Assembly (NCBI RefSeq): GCF_001431405.1
Contig: NZ_LDJL01000009.1
Span: 62,001 to 126,000 of the forward strand
Direction of reading: 5' to 3'
From: Pseudoxanthomonas dokdonensis
Lineage (GTDB): Bacteria > Pseudomonadota > Gammaproteobacteria > Xanthomonadales > Xanthomonadaceae
DNA: 64,000 bases
Part shown: positions 38,946 through 47,089 of the stretch, one piece after another
Layout: each line of letters opens with the position of its first letter
Position numbering within the stretch: the stretch's first letter is position 1
The notes under the pieces: model-generated
The model's input: the letters and a program-made list of their open reading frames with translations, nothing else
What the model was told of the DNA's origin: nothing
Database searches by the model: none
Made by a program: the position numbers and the translations under genes

Positions 38946-41231
38946 ATGAAATACCGGCTCGGCGCGTGCGCCGCTATGTTGCTGCTGGCTGCGTGCCAGA
39001 ACGGTGGTGTTGACGGGGAGGCGAAGGTCGCGAAGAACGCATCCCATGCCGGCCCGTTGCCCACCTTGGCCACGGCTGGTCCGCTGGCCCGGGCTTCCAT
39101 CGCCAGTGCGCCCGATCGTGGTGCATTGATGGAATATGGCAACGGCGGCAAGCCAATGAAGCGCGAGGGTGCGTATACCTGGTACCCGGTGCAGGTCAGC
39201 GAAGAGCATGCCATCCGCGCCATCGTCGATGGCGAAATGACCATCCCCTATCCCGACGGTACCCAGGCCAAACTGCGCTACGAGCGCCACGTGGAAGGTG
39301 CCGACGGAAACTGGAGCTGGATCGGCCGCGTGGAAGGCGGCGACCCGGGTCAGGAGGCCATCCTGACGTTTGGTGAGCAAGCCGTCTTTGCCTCAATCCC
39401 ACAGCGAAACGGCCAGCCGCCACTTGAACTGCGCAGTTCAGATGGCCGCTTGTGGGCAGTAACAGCCGATCCCGACAAGCTTGTGATTCCAGACAGTGCG
39501 GGGGATACCAGGATTCCCGGCCCTCACCCCAGCGAGCCGATTGCGGCGTCCATGCAAGCCGAAGCACGGCATGTAACCGCGAGCGCGGTTGCCGCAGCGG
39601 CAACCCAGACTGCTGGCAACACGATTGACGTGGCCATCGGCTACAGCTCGGGTTTCCGCGCCGCCCACGGTAGCCAGTCAGCGGCGGTGACCCGCTTGAA
39701 CTTCCTGATTGAAGTGGGCAACCAGACTTTCCGTAACAGCAACGTCAATGGCTACCTGCGACTTGTCCATGCGGTGGAGGTCAACTATACGGACGCCACC
39801 AGTAACGAAAGCGCGTTACTTCAGTTGACTGGTACCGATGGTACCAGTGCCGTAACAGTCCCTTCGTCGCTCGCACCGCTGCGGAGTGCCCGTGACGCGT
39901 ATGGCGCCGATATTGCCATTCTCGTCCGCAAGTTCAGCGACCCGGAAAACGAAGGGTGCGGTATTGCCTGGATCAATGGCGCACGCTTGAACCCCATCAC
40001 ACCGGCCACGGACGCAGTGTATGGGTATGCTGTCGTGGGAGACGGGTCTGACACAGGTTCCGACGGGAGGACTTATTACTGCTCAGACGAAACACTGATT
40101 CACGAGTCCGCTCATTTGATGGGCTCGGCCCATGAGTTGGCTAATTCACCCAGCCCAGGAGCCTATCCGTATTCCTATGGTTACGTATCCACGGCCTATA
40201 ACTTCCGCACGGTGATGGCCTACGGTCAACCAGGGCAGAAGTTATACAGGACTTTTTCTAATCCAAAGATTGCCTATTGTGGCGGCTATTTATGCGGTGC
40301 CGCCAATCAAAGCGACAACGCGTTGAGTCTCAATCAAACTCTCCCAAAAATTATGCAGTTCCGCGCTTCGGTTATCCCCTTTCGTCGAGGGTTGAAGAAT
40401 GATTTTAATGGAGATGGGTTTTCAGATCTCGTATGGAGGCACAAGGTCACGAACGAGAACTCAATCTGGAACTCCACAAGCCCTCAGGGTGCGGCGAGCT
40501 CTTTCGCTGCGGCAAATTGGCATGCAGTTGGATATGACGATTTCAATGGGGACGGCCGGGCAGACATTCTATGGAGAGACCTGCATAGCGGCGCCAACGC
40601 AATATGGTGGAGTGGAATTGCTGCCGGTTCCTTTGCCACTGTGGCCAGTGCGGCCTGGAAAGTAGTGGGTACGGGAGATTTCGACGGGAATGGCCAAGCA
40701 GACGTTTTGTGGAGAAATCAAAGTACAGGTGAGAACTCAATTTGGTGGTCAGGGTCGCCTAACGCAGCTACGTTGAGCAGAGCCAGCTCAATGTGGGAGG
40801 TCGCTGCGACCGGTGATTTCAATGGCGATGGTAAGTGGGATATATTGTGGCGGGCGGCTAAAGGCTCATCAAACGCCATCTGGTACTCTGGGTCACCGCA
40901 AGGAGCGTCGGCGAGCCAGGCTGCAGCTGTATGGCGAGTAGCTGGGGCAGGCGATTTCAATGGTGACGGAAAGTTCGATATTCTTTGGCACACTGACACG
41001 GGCTCCAATTCAATCTGGTGGTCTGGCTCCCCAAGTGGTGCCGATAACAGCAATGTAAAGCCTGCTTGGAGTGTGGCAGGAATCGGCGATTACAACGGCG
41101 ATGGTAAATGGGATATCTTTTGGCATAATAGCGAGAGTGCCGAGAACGTCATCTGGCAGTCAGGAGATTCTCGCCTATCCAGGTCAGTATCGAAAGTTAA
41201 TGACAGGAACTGGTTTGTGATCAAGTTCTAG
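38946..41231 (+). CDS. Secreted metzincin-like zinc metallopeptidase lipoprotein with FG-GAP/VCBS repeats
   Basis: A 761-aa exported protein. The signal ends in a lipobox with Cys17 (LLAAC). A propeptide-like region (about 60-200) precedes a catalytic domain (about 205-475) whose zinc motif HESAHLMGSAH (386-396) fits HExxHxxGxxH of metzincins such as reprolysin-type M12 peptidases; a Met-turn candidate is FRTVMAYG near 420. Six repeats of about 47 residues follow (about 483-755), each with D-F-N-G-D-G-type calcium motifs and I-W-x-S-G-S. Host-like G+C at the start falls in the repeat part, suggesting repeat acquisition. The peptidase substrate is unknown. Confidence 0.82.
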   Translation: MKYRLGACAAMLLLAACQNGGVDGEAKVAKNASHAGPLPTLATAGPLARASIASAPDRGALMEYGNGGKPMKREGAYTWYPVQVSEEHAIRAIVDGEMTIPYPDGTQAKLRYERHVEGADGNWSWIGRVEGGDPGQEAILTFGEQAVFASIPQRNGQPPLELRSSDGRLWAVTADPDKLVIPDSAGDTRIPGPHPSEPIAASMQAEARHVTASAVAAAATQTAGNTIDVAIGYSSGFRAAHGSQSAAVTRLNFLIEVGNQTFRNSNVNGYLRLVHAVEVNYTDATSNESALLQLTGTDGTSAVTVPSSLAPLRSARDAYGADIAILVRKFSDPENEGCGIAWINGARLNPITPATDAVYGYAVVGDGSDTGSDGRTYYCSDETLIHESAHLMGSAHELANSPSPGAYPYSYGYVSTAYNFRTVMAYGQPGQKLYRTFSNPKIAYCGGYLCGAANQSDNALSLNQTLPKIMQFRASVIPFRRGLKNDFNGDGFSDLVWRHKVTNENSIWNSTSPQGAASSFAAANWHAVGYDDFNGDGRADILWRDLHSGANAIWWSGIAAGSFATVASAAWKVVGTGDFDGNGQADVLWRNQSTGENSIWWSGSPNAATLSRASSMWEVAATGDFNGDGKWDILWRAAKGSSNAIWYSGSPQGASASQAAAVWRVAGAGDFNGDGKFDILWHTDTGSNSIWWSGSPSGADNSNVKPAWSVAGIGDYNGDGKWDIFWHNSESAENVIWQSGDSRLSRSVSKVNDRNWFVIKF

Positions 41232-41403
41232 AAGTGGCGAGTGCCGATACGCTGGATGCTGGATTGACTTCATAGCTTTCCTGACGGTCACGTTACTGCG
41301 GTGGTCCAGGCAATGAATACCCCGTCCAGAAGCTCCGATCCCTGTATGTGCATAGCTTGCGACAAGCCAACTTTCTGGATCAGCTGTTTGACCGTTCTCA
41401 CCA

Positions 41404-41570
41404 CGGCCGGCGTTCTTTAGGTACCGCCGACCTATGTGGAACCTGTCGATTGAAGTCGTTGTTGGCGTTGAAGGTCCGCAGCCGCCGTTCCGGGACTAGC
41501 GCGTCAGACATGAAGTTGACCGATCAATTGTGTAGGGCGACCACGGTACTCACTCGCCGGCGGAGCCACC
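41404..41570 (-). pseudogene. IS3-family OrfB transposase fragment
   Basis: On the minus strand the frame reads NFMSDALVPERRLRTFNAN then NDFNRQ, close to the catalytic-core segment of IS3-family integrases (usually DFMSDAL...RTFN..DDFNRE). A stop sits just before this segment and the frame is lost after about 15 more residues. Only this core fragment remains, so it is inactive. Confidence 0.6.
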
Positions 41571-41929
41571 GCTTGATGGCTTATTGACCTCTTCAGCATT
41601 GCACGAAGCGATACGCCTGCTTGGGGTATCAGTCCGATGTCTCCATAGCAGACTGCTTCGCTCCTTGCGCTGCTCCCATGACAGGTTTTCCAGGATGGAG
41701 TTGTCCAGCGCACCCTCCGTGTGGGCCACTAGGGTTGAGGTTGTCGGTCTCCGATTCCTTCATCTCTCCTCATTTTGTGTAACTCAAAGGCGTACCTTAT
41801 CGCCGTGAGCTAAAATAGATAGACATGCTCATGATGACCCACTGGAATCCTGTCCGGAACGTTGCATTCCTCGAAGCAGGCAACGATGAGTAAAGCGATA
41901 GAAGAAGCGCTCAAGCGCTGAACCACCCG

Positions 41930-42134
41930 GAGCCGCACTGGTGCTTGAGATTACCTAAGGGGAGACGAGAACGCTGCCAGCCGCCGGGTTGTTCTAACGC
42001 CAGCCGACATAAAGACTGGATGGAGGACGGCAAGCATTGCGTGGCGAATAACTGCTTTCCGCAACTGAATTGCGGAGTGATTTGGCGTTGCGCGTCGCAC
42101 TACTTACTACAAGCCGAAGAAGCTTCCGCCATGA
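41930..42134 (+). pseudogene. IS3-family OrfB N-terminal remnant
   Basis: The frame at 42081-42134 reads FGVARRTTYYKPKKLPP and then a stop; this is the HTH-like opening of another IS3-type OrfB (compare ...GVxRRTTYYKP...PP). In-frame stops occur upstream as well. The downstream catalytic part is absent, cut off where the flippase-like gene begins on the other strand. Confidence 0.55.
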
Positions 42135-43073
42135 TCAAGGCCGAGTTTGGTTGATACTTCTTGTACTCAGGGCCAGTCCTGCAAAGTAAGAAAAACCGTC
42201 ACCCAATATGGTGACTAGACGGAACAAAGCAGTGGCGGCGATAGCTGCCTCCAAGCCATAAAGCTGTGACAACCCTAGAACCAGCAAGGCTTCGCGGACT
42301 CCGAGACCAGCAGGAGCGCCAGGAACCATGAAGCCAACCAACCAGGAAACCGCGTATATTCCTATGATACTGGCGTAAGCAGGAACAGCTGCATCAGAAA
42401 CGCCACTTACTACCAGCCATATGGATGCCGTGCCAAGAAGAAAATTCAGCGCCTGCAACATCATCGTATAACATAGAAGCTTGCGGGGTTCAGGTTTAGA
42501 TATAACTTCCCTCAGTACATAAATACTGCGATGCAACTGATGACGGACTCTTCTGAAGAGGAACGCCATTGTAGCGAAGACGACTAGTATGGCAATCGCA
42601 ACTGTGAGGGTGCGTAGCAAGCTAGCACCGTATCGGGCAGAGATTTCTGGCAGTAAATCAAGCGCAAATAGAGAGAAGATGGATGCAGTCGCAATCACGA
42701 TGATTGTTTCAAGGACCATGCTGGATATGCAACGAGTGCTATCAATGCCTAGTCGCTTTGCTAGAAAGATGCGACCAATATGCTGCCCAATATTGCCAGG
42801 AAGATACTTGCCTATCTGCGATCTAGCTATGACGTCAAGAGAAGTTTGGTAATGTATGCCAACACCCTCAATCCGGAGCAATAGTTGCCAGGCCTTGGCT
42901 AGTACCAAGTAGGAGGCCGCATACATAATAACGCTAATGCCGACAAGTAAGCTGTCAGAAATGTCGAAGGATATAGTTTCTATTGCATGCCACTGTTTGG
43001 ATAACGCTATCACAAACAGAGCAAGACACGCGGCTGAGAGGATCAAGCCTAAAGTCGCGATCACCCGTTTCAT
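42135..43073 (-). CDS. Lysylphosphatidylglycerol synthase TM / UPF0104-type membrane protein (flippase-like)
   Basis: A 312-aa inner-membrane protein with about eight helices. SQIGKYLPGNIGQH (about 90-103) and the C-terminal PGAPAGLGVREALLVLGL are the hallmark motifs of the MprF-like flippase family (PF03706), whose members move lipids or lipid-linked sugars. Its last six or so codons lie inside IS3 debris, so the native C-terminus may have been replaced. It overlaps the methyltransferase gene by four bases. A role in flipping a lipid-linked sugar for glycan decoration is possible. Confidence 0.78.
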   Translation of the reverse strand: MKRVIATLGLILSAACLALFVIALSKQWHAIETISFDISDSLLVGISVIMYAASYLVLAKAWQLLLRIEGVGIHYQTSLDVIARSQIGKYLPGNIGQHIGRIFLAKRLGIDSTRCISSMVLETIIVIATASIFSLFALDLLPEISARYGASLLRTLTVAIAILVVFATMAFLFRRVRHQLHRSIYVLREVISKPEPRKLLCYTMMLQALNFLLGTASIWLVVSGVSDAAVPAYASIIGIYAVSWLVGFMVPGAPAGLGVREALLVLGLSQLYGLEAAIAATALFRLVTILGDGFSYFAGLALSTRSINQTRP

Positions 43074-43807
43074 CGATCTTTCACTTCCATCTTGAATATG
43101 ATGGTGGAAATTAATGGTGATAATAAACGTATAAAAAAGGAAGGAAGTCGGCGCGCAAGGAACGTTGCGAAATCTGACTTCGAGTACTCAAGATTGAGGG
43201 TTGTACGAACCGCTTCAACCAGCATATCCTGATAGTTGAAATTAGCAGAGTCTAAAAGGTTCTTCAGTGTAGGGGCGCTGAGCGGTAAACAATCGTAGTG
43301 CGTGCCACGTTTGGTCAGGCGCAAATAATAATCTGCCATGAACAATGGCAACCAACTCAAGAATGCTAGACGATAGTGAGGCTCGATGATTCTCCACTTG
43401 TTAGGCACTGCAAGATACGCGCACCCAGAAGGCTTAAGGACACGCCGTATTTCAAGTAAATGATTGAGCTGTTCGTTCTCATCGCCCACGTGTTCGATAA
43501 CGTGATTACTTATAATAATGTCGAACTTGGCTGAATCAAAGGGCAGCGTGGTGCCAGTCACCAGGTTGAAGTCATACCCATCATGGACGATGCGATTATC
43601 AACCACGTCCACCGCATGGACGCACATATCAGGAGAGCCGAGCAATTTTAGTGTGCTGGAGATGGCGCCGGACCCGCAACCGATCTCCAGAACTTCCTTT
43701 GCTGACTTGAATCGCTCAGGGCCGATTAATTCAATTATTTTTCGTGCTTTTAGTCTACGACTTTTCTCATCAAGTACCGCATGGGGCAGGCGGGATCTAT
43801 TGGTCAT
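43070..43807 (-). CDS. Class I SAM-dependent methyltransferase
   Basis: A 245-aa protein. Motif I is VLEIGCGSGAISS (about 39-51), an acidic end of strand 2 is VHAVDVVD, and the post-motif DIIISNHVIEHVGD matches the Methyltransf_11 family. A C-terminal part with RGTHYDCLPLSAPTLKNLL resembles methyltransferases of glycan clusters. It lies between a GT4 and the flippase-like gene, so the acceptor may be a sugar or a lipid-linked intermediate. Low-G+C codon use supports acquisition. Confidence 0.8.
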   Translation of the reverse strand: MTNRSRLPHAVLDEKSRRLKARKIIELIGPERFKSAKEVLEIGCGSGAISSTLKLLGSPDMCVHAVDVVDNRIVHDGYDFNLVTGTTLPFDSAKFDIIISNHVIEHVGDENEQLNHLLEIRRVLKPSGCAYLAVPNKWRIIEPHYRLAFLSWLPLFMADYYLRLTKRGTHYDCLPLSAPTLKNLLDSANFNYQDMLVEAVRTTLNLEYSKSDFATFLARRLPSFFIRLLSPLISTIIFKMEVKDR

Positions 43808-43825
43808 TTTGTTACTCCGCCGAAG

Positions 43826-44932
43826 TTAGTTACTTTCAAGCATCTTCATGAAGGCCGAAGTCTGCTTGATGCTGGAGAAGTAGTCTCGTGCCGAACTGGC
43901 GATTTCTGCAGGTGACGGAAGCCGTTCACGCCGATCGGTCATCAGTATGGAATTCAATGCTGCTGTCCAGGCGTTAACGTCGCCCGAGGGCAGCAGAGTG
44001 CCGGTGACACCATCAACAACCGCATCCGTTAGCCCTTCAATCCCCGCCGCCACGAGTCGTCCACCTAACGCGGAAGTCTCCACCGCAACCAAACCAAACC
44101 CTTCTACGTCTAGGGCATCGTCGGAAGTAGTGACGTTTGGCATGACGACGACGTCAGCCGCCTCGACCATTCTTGCGAGTGCTATTGAATCGATACGCCC
44201 AACGCAGTATGTACGAGGACAATTACGAAGCTCGCTCTTGTACATACTATTTGTGGAATCGCCGGCGACAAAAAACGCCGCACCGCGACACAATGTGGGC
44301 ACAACATTCCTAGCAAACCAAAGTGCACCTTTCCGTGGAACGAGTCTTCCAAAGTATAGTATTCTCGGCGCTCCGCTCAACGCAGTCCAACTATCAGGAA
44401 AGGTTACCTGATTTCTGTCGATATCTGGTGTGGTCTCCGGCAATGCTGGGTTGACCACGACGGAGCTTCTTACGCCAATTGACTGAGCCAGGCGGTTAGT
44501 GTGGGAAGAGATAGCGATTATTGACGTAAATGAATTTTGAAACAGGAGGAATCCTGAGAGATAAATTCGATAGATTCTGGACAGGAGTCCTTGACGCTTC
44601 TGGTAGACGAGGTCCAAGCCGTAAAGAACGACGAGTCTTCTTGCTTTAGGGTTTAATAATCGATGAAGGCAGGCAACAGGATAGAGCACTAGATCGCCAA
44701 ATATGACGCGATCATAACTTCTTGCCCTGAGCAAGCAGATAAAACCGGCACGAAGAATGAAAAGTGCGTAGCGCATAAGTCCAGGCGCGCGACCGTCTGA
44801 TTCACCCTTGAGAACAAGGAGATCGAGGTCGTAGATTTTCTGAAGCCCCCGGGCTAGCTCGACAGCATAGGTCTCCATTCCACCTATTGCTGGCGGCCAT
44901 TTCCTCGAAACTAACAGAAGCTTTTCTTTCAT
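43826..44932 (-). CDS. Glycosyltransferase family 4 protein
   Basis: A 368-aa GT-B enzyme. The N-terminal acceptor side has KWPPAIGGMETYAVELARGL; the donor side has ILYFGRLVPRKGALWF and the E-x7-E motif DVEGFGLVAVETSALG. A bacterial O-antigen or capsule transferase is likely, but the sugar is unknown. The methyltransferase follows 18 bases after its stop. Confidence 0.85.
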   Translation of the reverse strand: MKEKLLLVSRKWPPAIGGMETYAVELARGLQKIYDLDLLVLKGESDGRAPGLMRYALFILRAGFICLLRARSYDRVIFGDLVLYPVACLHRLLNPKARRLVVLYGLDLVYQKRQGLLSRIYRIYLSGFLLFQNSFTSIIAISSHTNRLAQSIGVRSSVVVNPALPETTPDIDRNQVTFPDSWTALSGAPRILYFGRLVPRKGALWFARNVVPTLCRGAAFFVAGDSTNSMYKSELRNCPRTYCVGRIDSIALARMVEAADVVVMPNVTTSDDALDVEGFGLVAVETSALGGRLVAAGIEGLTDAVVDGVTGTLLPSGDVNAWTAALNSILMTDRRERLPSPAEIASSARDYFSSIKQTSAFMKMLESN

Positions 44933-45019
44933 GGGTGGAATTGAGCTGGGTCAGAGTAATAATAAGATAAGTCAGACATAGGATTGCCGTTCAACGCGCA
45001 GTTACCATCCAGCGGGCAA

Positions 45020-47083
45020 TCATTTCGCGTAAGGATAAGTGATGGGAGATATTTTACTTGAGTAACCGCATACTTCAGACATAGTACTTACCTTGAAGCC
45101 CGAACTTTGCACGGAAACGCCGAAAGTCCTTTCAACAGCGTGAGCCAACGTGCCATCATTCTGTCCAGCTTCTGGATCAAAGTCTGAATCACGTAGAATG
45201 ATGTCAAGTAGAGGTTGAATTGCTTGGAGCCTTACCCAGAACATGCTTCCAGACGGAAATAAAGCTTCCTGCTCTAAATGAATATCAGCGTGCTCTAGAA
45301 GTCTATACAAGTGCGTTTTGTTGCCACCCAAGTAGTCGTTCACTGCGAGCATATGCCCTTGCGCTCCCACGAGCCCTAGCTTAGGGTCCATGGAGAAGGC
45401 CGTGAGCAGCTTATGGATATGCGCACTGTCGGCGAGAATGCCGATTAGATCACGACGCCAGGCGTCGCCGTTCTCGATGTGGGGGGAGCGTTTGGTGTGG
45501 ATTTTGAGAACAGTATCCACTCCAGAGTCGAGAAGATGACTTGCAGCTTTCAGGAAGGGAAGAACATCACGACCTCTGTTGGATACCAGCATGATATCCG
45601 ATGCAAGGCCGTGACGTGCTGCGATTTCTTTTGCTTGCGACGCCCGCGTGGAATCGGTGGTTATAAGAAGCTTCCACTTTACTGCCACATGTTGAAGATG
45701 CTGCGCTATCTCCTCAAACACATCAAGATGCCAAACATGCACGATCGCGAATACTTGACCTTCTGTCCACTCTGCTTTTCTAGCAGGTAAAAGTGCTTGC
45801 CTTGTGGACTGAAGGTTGGTGAAACCAAATGTGGCGGAGGGTTCTAGAACAGCGCCTTCAGCCCATTCGTTCCAAGCATTGATGAATACTAGCTTGTCTT
45901 TGTCCGGTGTCCCTGCAAGGCGAACGTGGATGGTGTCATGAAGCCAGTCGCGGTAGCCGCGAGGAGACGCGTGGTGGTAGATGCGCCCTTTGCCAGAACG
46001 ACGTGGCTCGTTGTCCCAACCACAGTTCACACCTGCATACAGGCGATAAGGCGGCATGGCTCTTCGCTTGTGCTCTCGGGCAAGTTGCCGCCAATCTAGA
46101 ATCTCGCCGTCGAAATCTTTGTTGATCAGAACCTGATGCTGGCTTATGTTCGCAGGAGTGGACAGATTAGGCGGAAATTCAACCGCAGCATCGAAGTCGA
46201 TGTCTCTCGGGTCGGGGCGCTCAAAACTCTGCACGTATGCGAGATGGATTTCTCCAATGCCATTGTCCAGACACCATTTGCGCCAGCGGCCAGCAGTGGC
46301 TTTCACATCTGGCAGAAGGCCTGGTCGATACACCAGCAGCATCGGCTTCCCGTCAACGCGCAGATAGCGGGGGTCTCGCATGTATTCGGAGACGTATTCA
46401 ATGAAAGCCAGGTCATCCTCAGCTGAGTGCTGTTGCTCGATCAGGACTTCATTGGCCCGACCGTCCCAGGTTCTGGTCCAGTTCTCGTTTGCCCAGCAGA
46501 GGCAGATCGGGAAATCGATCGTAGGATCCGCCAGCCAGTTGCGCAGTGGTTTTTCGAGCAGGGTCTTGCCACCGAACCAATAGAAGTAGGAGCAGAAGGC
46601 ACTGATTCCGTACTCACGCGCAAGCCGGGTCTGTTCCCGCATGACTTCAGGATTGCTCAAATCATAGAAGCCCAGATCGCCAGGCAACAAAGGTTGCTGA
46701 TGACCCTCGAACTGCGGCAGTGCCCGGGTGACGTTGCGCCACTCGGTGAAACCTTTGCCCCACCATTCATCATTCTCTGGGATGGTGTGGAACTGCGGTA
46801 GATAGAATGCGATCAGCCTGGCTGGCAGCGGGTCGGGAAGGGGTTCCTTCTTATAGGGCACATGTCCGATCGCTGGCTCGTCTGCGCGAACATAGGCGCG
46901 GCGAGGCCTCACGTCACCGTTCAGTTGGCCACGCGGCCCCGACGGAACAATGTGGCTGTACCTATCGAGGAATTTTCGACGCAAATGGTCGCGCCTGGCT
47001 TCGCCAAGAGGCAGCAAACGGAAGACGAATCGCAAGCCGTAGAACAGTGCGCTCTTCAGTGTGTTGTGGCGATTGGAATGCAC
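45020..47083 (-). CDS. WbsX (GH99-like) plus rhamnan-synthesis F double-domain protein
   Basis: A 687-aa protein. The WbsX-like domain (about 85-440) has IAFYLPQFHTIPENDEWWG, GFTEWRNV, CWANENWTRTWDG and NAWNEWAEGAVLEP, common in O-antigen clusters and related to GH99 folds. The second domain (about 445-680) resembles RgpF with LLITTDSTRA, NRGRDVLPFL and KIHTKRSPH. The start is a GTG six bases after the ETF-QO stop. The first two thirds look more host-like in base use than the genes beyond it. It is probably a glycan-assembly enzyme; its exact reaction is unknown. Confidence 0.8.
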   Translation of the reverse strand: MHSNRHNTLKSALFYGLRFVFRLLPLGEARRDHLRRKFLDRYSHIVPSGPRGQLNGDVRPRRAYVRADEPAIGHVPYKKEPLPDPLPARLIAFYLPQFHTIPENDEWWGKGFTEWRNVTRALPQFEGHQQPLLPGDLGFYDLSNPEVMREQTRLAREYGISAFCSYFYWFGGKTLLEKPLRNWLADPTIDFPICLCWANENWTRTWDGRANEVLIEQQHSAEDDLAFIEYVSEYMRDPRYLRVDGKPMLLVYRPGLLPDVKATAGRWRKWCLDNGIGEIHLAYVQSFERPDPRDIDFDAAVEFPPNLSTPANISQHQVLINKDFDGEILDWRQLAREHKRRAMPPYRLYAGVNCGWDNEPRRSGKGRIYHHASPRGYRDWLHDTIHVRLAGTPDKDKLVFINAWNEWAEGAVLEPSATFGFTNLQSTRQALLPARKAEWTEGQVFAIVHVWHLDVFEEIAQHLQHVAVKWKLLITTDSTRASQAKEIAARHGLASDIMLVSNRGRDVLPFLKAASHLLDSGVDTVLKIHTKRSPHIENGDAWRRDLIGILADSAHIHKLLTAFSMDPKLGLVGAQGHMLAVNDYLGGNKTHLYRLLEHADIHLEQEALFPSGSMFWVRLQAIQPLLDIILRDSDFDPEAGQNDGTLAHAVERTFGVSVQSSGFKVSTMSEVCGYSSKISPITYPYAK

Positions 47084-47089
47084 GTCGAC

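Larger units (their letters stand above)
41232..42134. mobile_element. Decayed mobile-element debris
   Basis: About 900 bases with no intact gene and mixed base composition lie between the peptidase and the second glycan cluster. Two separate IS3-family fragments in opposite directions are recognisable (listed separately), and the rest shows only short broken frames. No terminal inverted repeats or target duplications could be found by eye. Confidence 0.55.

Noticed and set aside
40396-41225. Repeats of the peptidase gene as a CRISPR or DNA satellite
   Set aside because: Repeats are in frame, about 141 bases long, and encode FG-GAP/VCBS units; no spacer-repeat pattern occurs.
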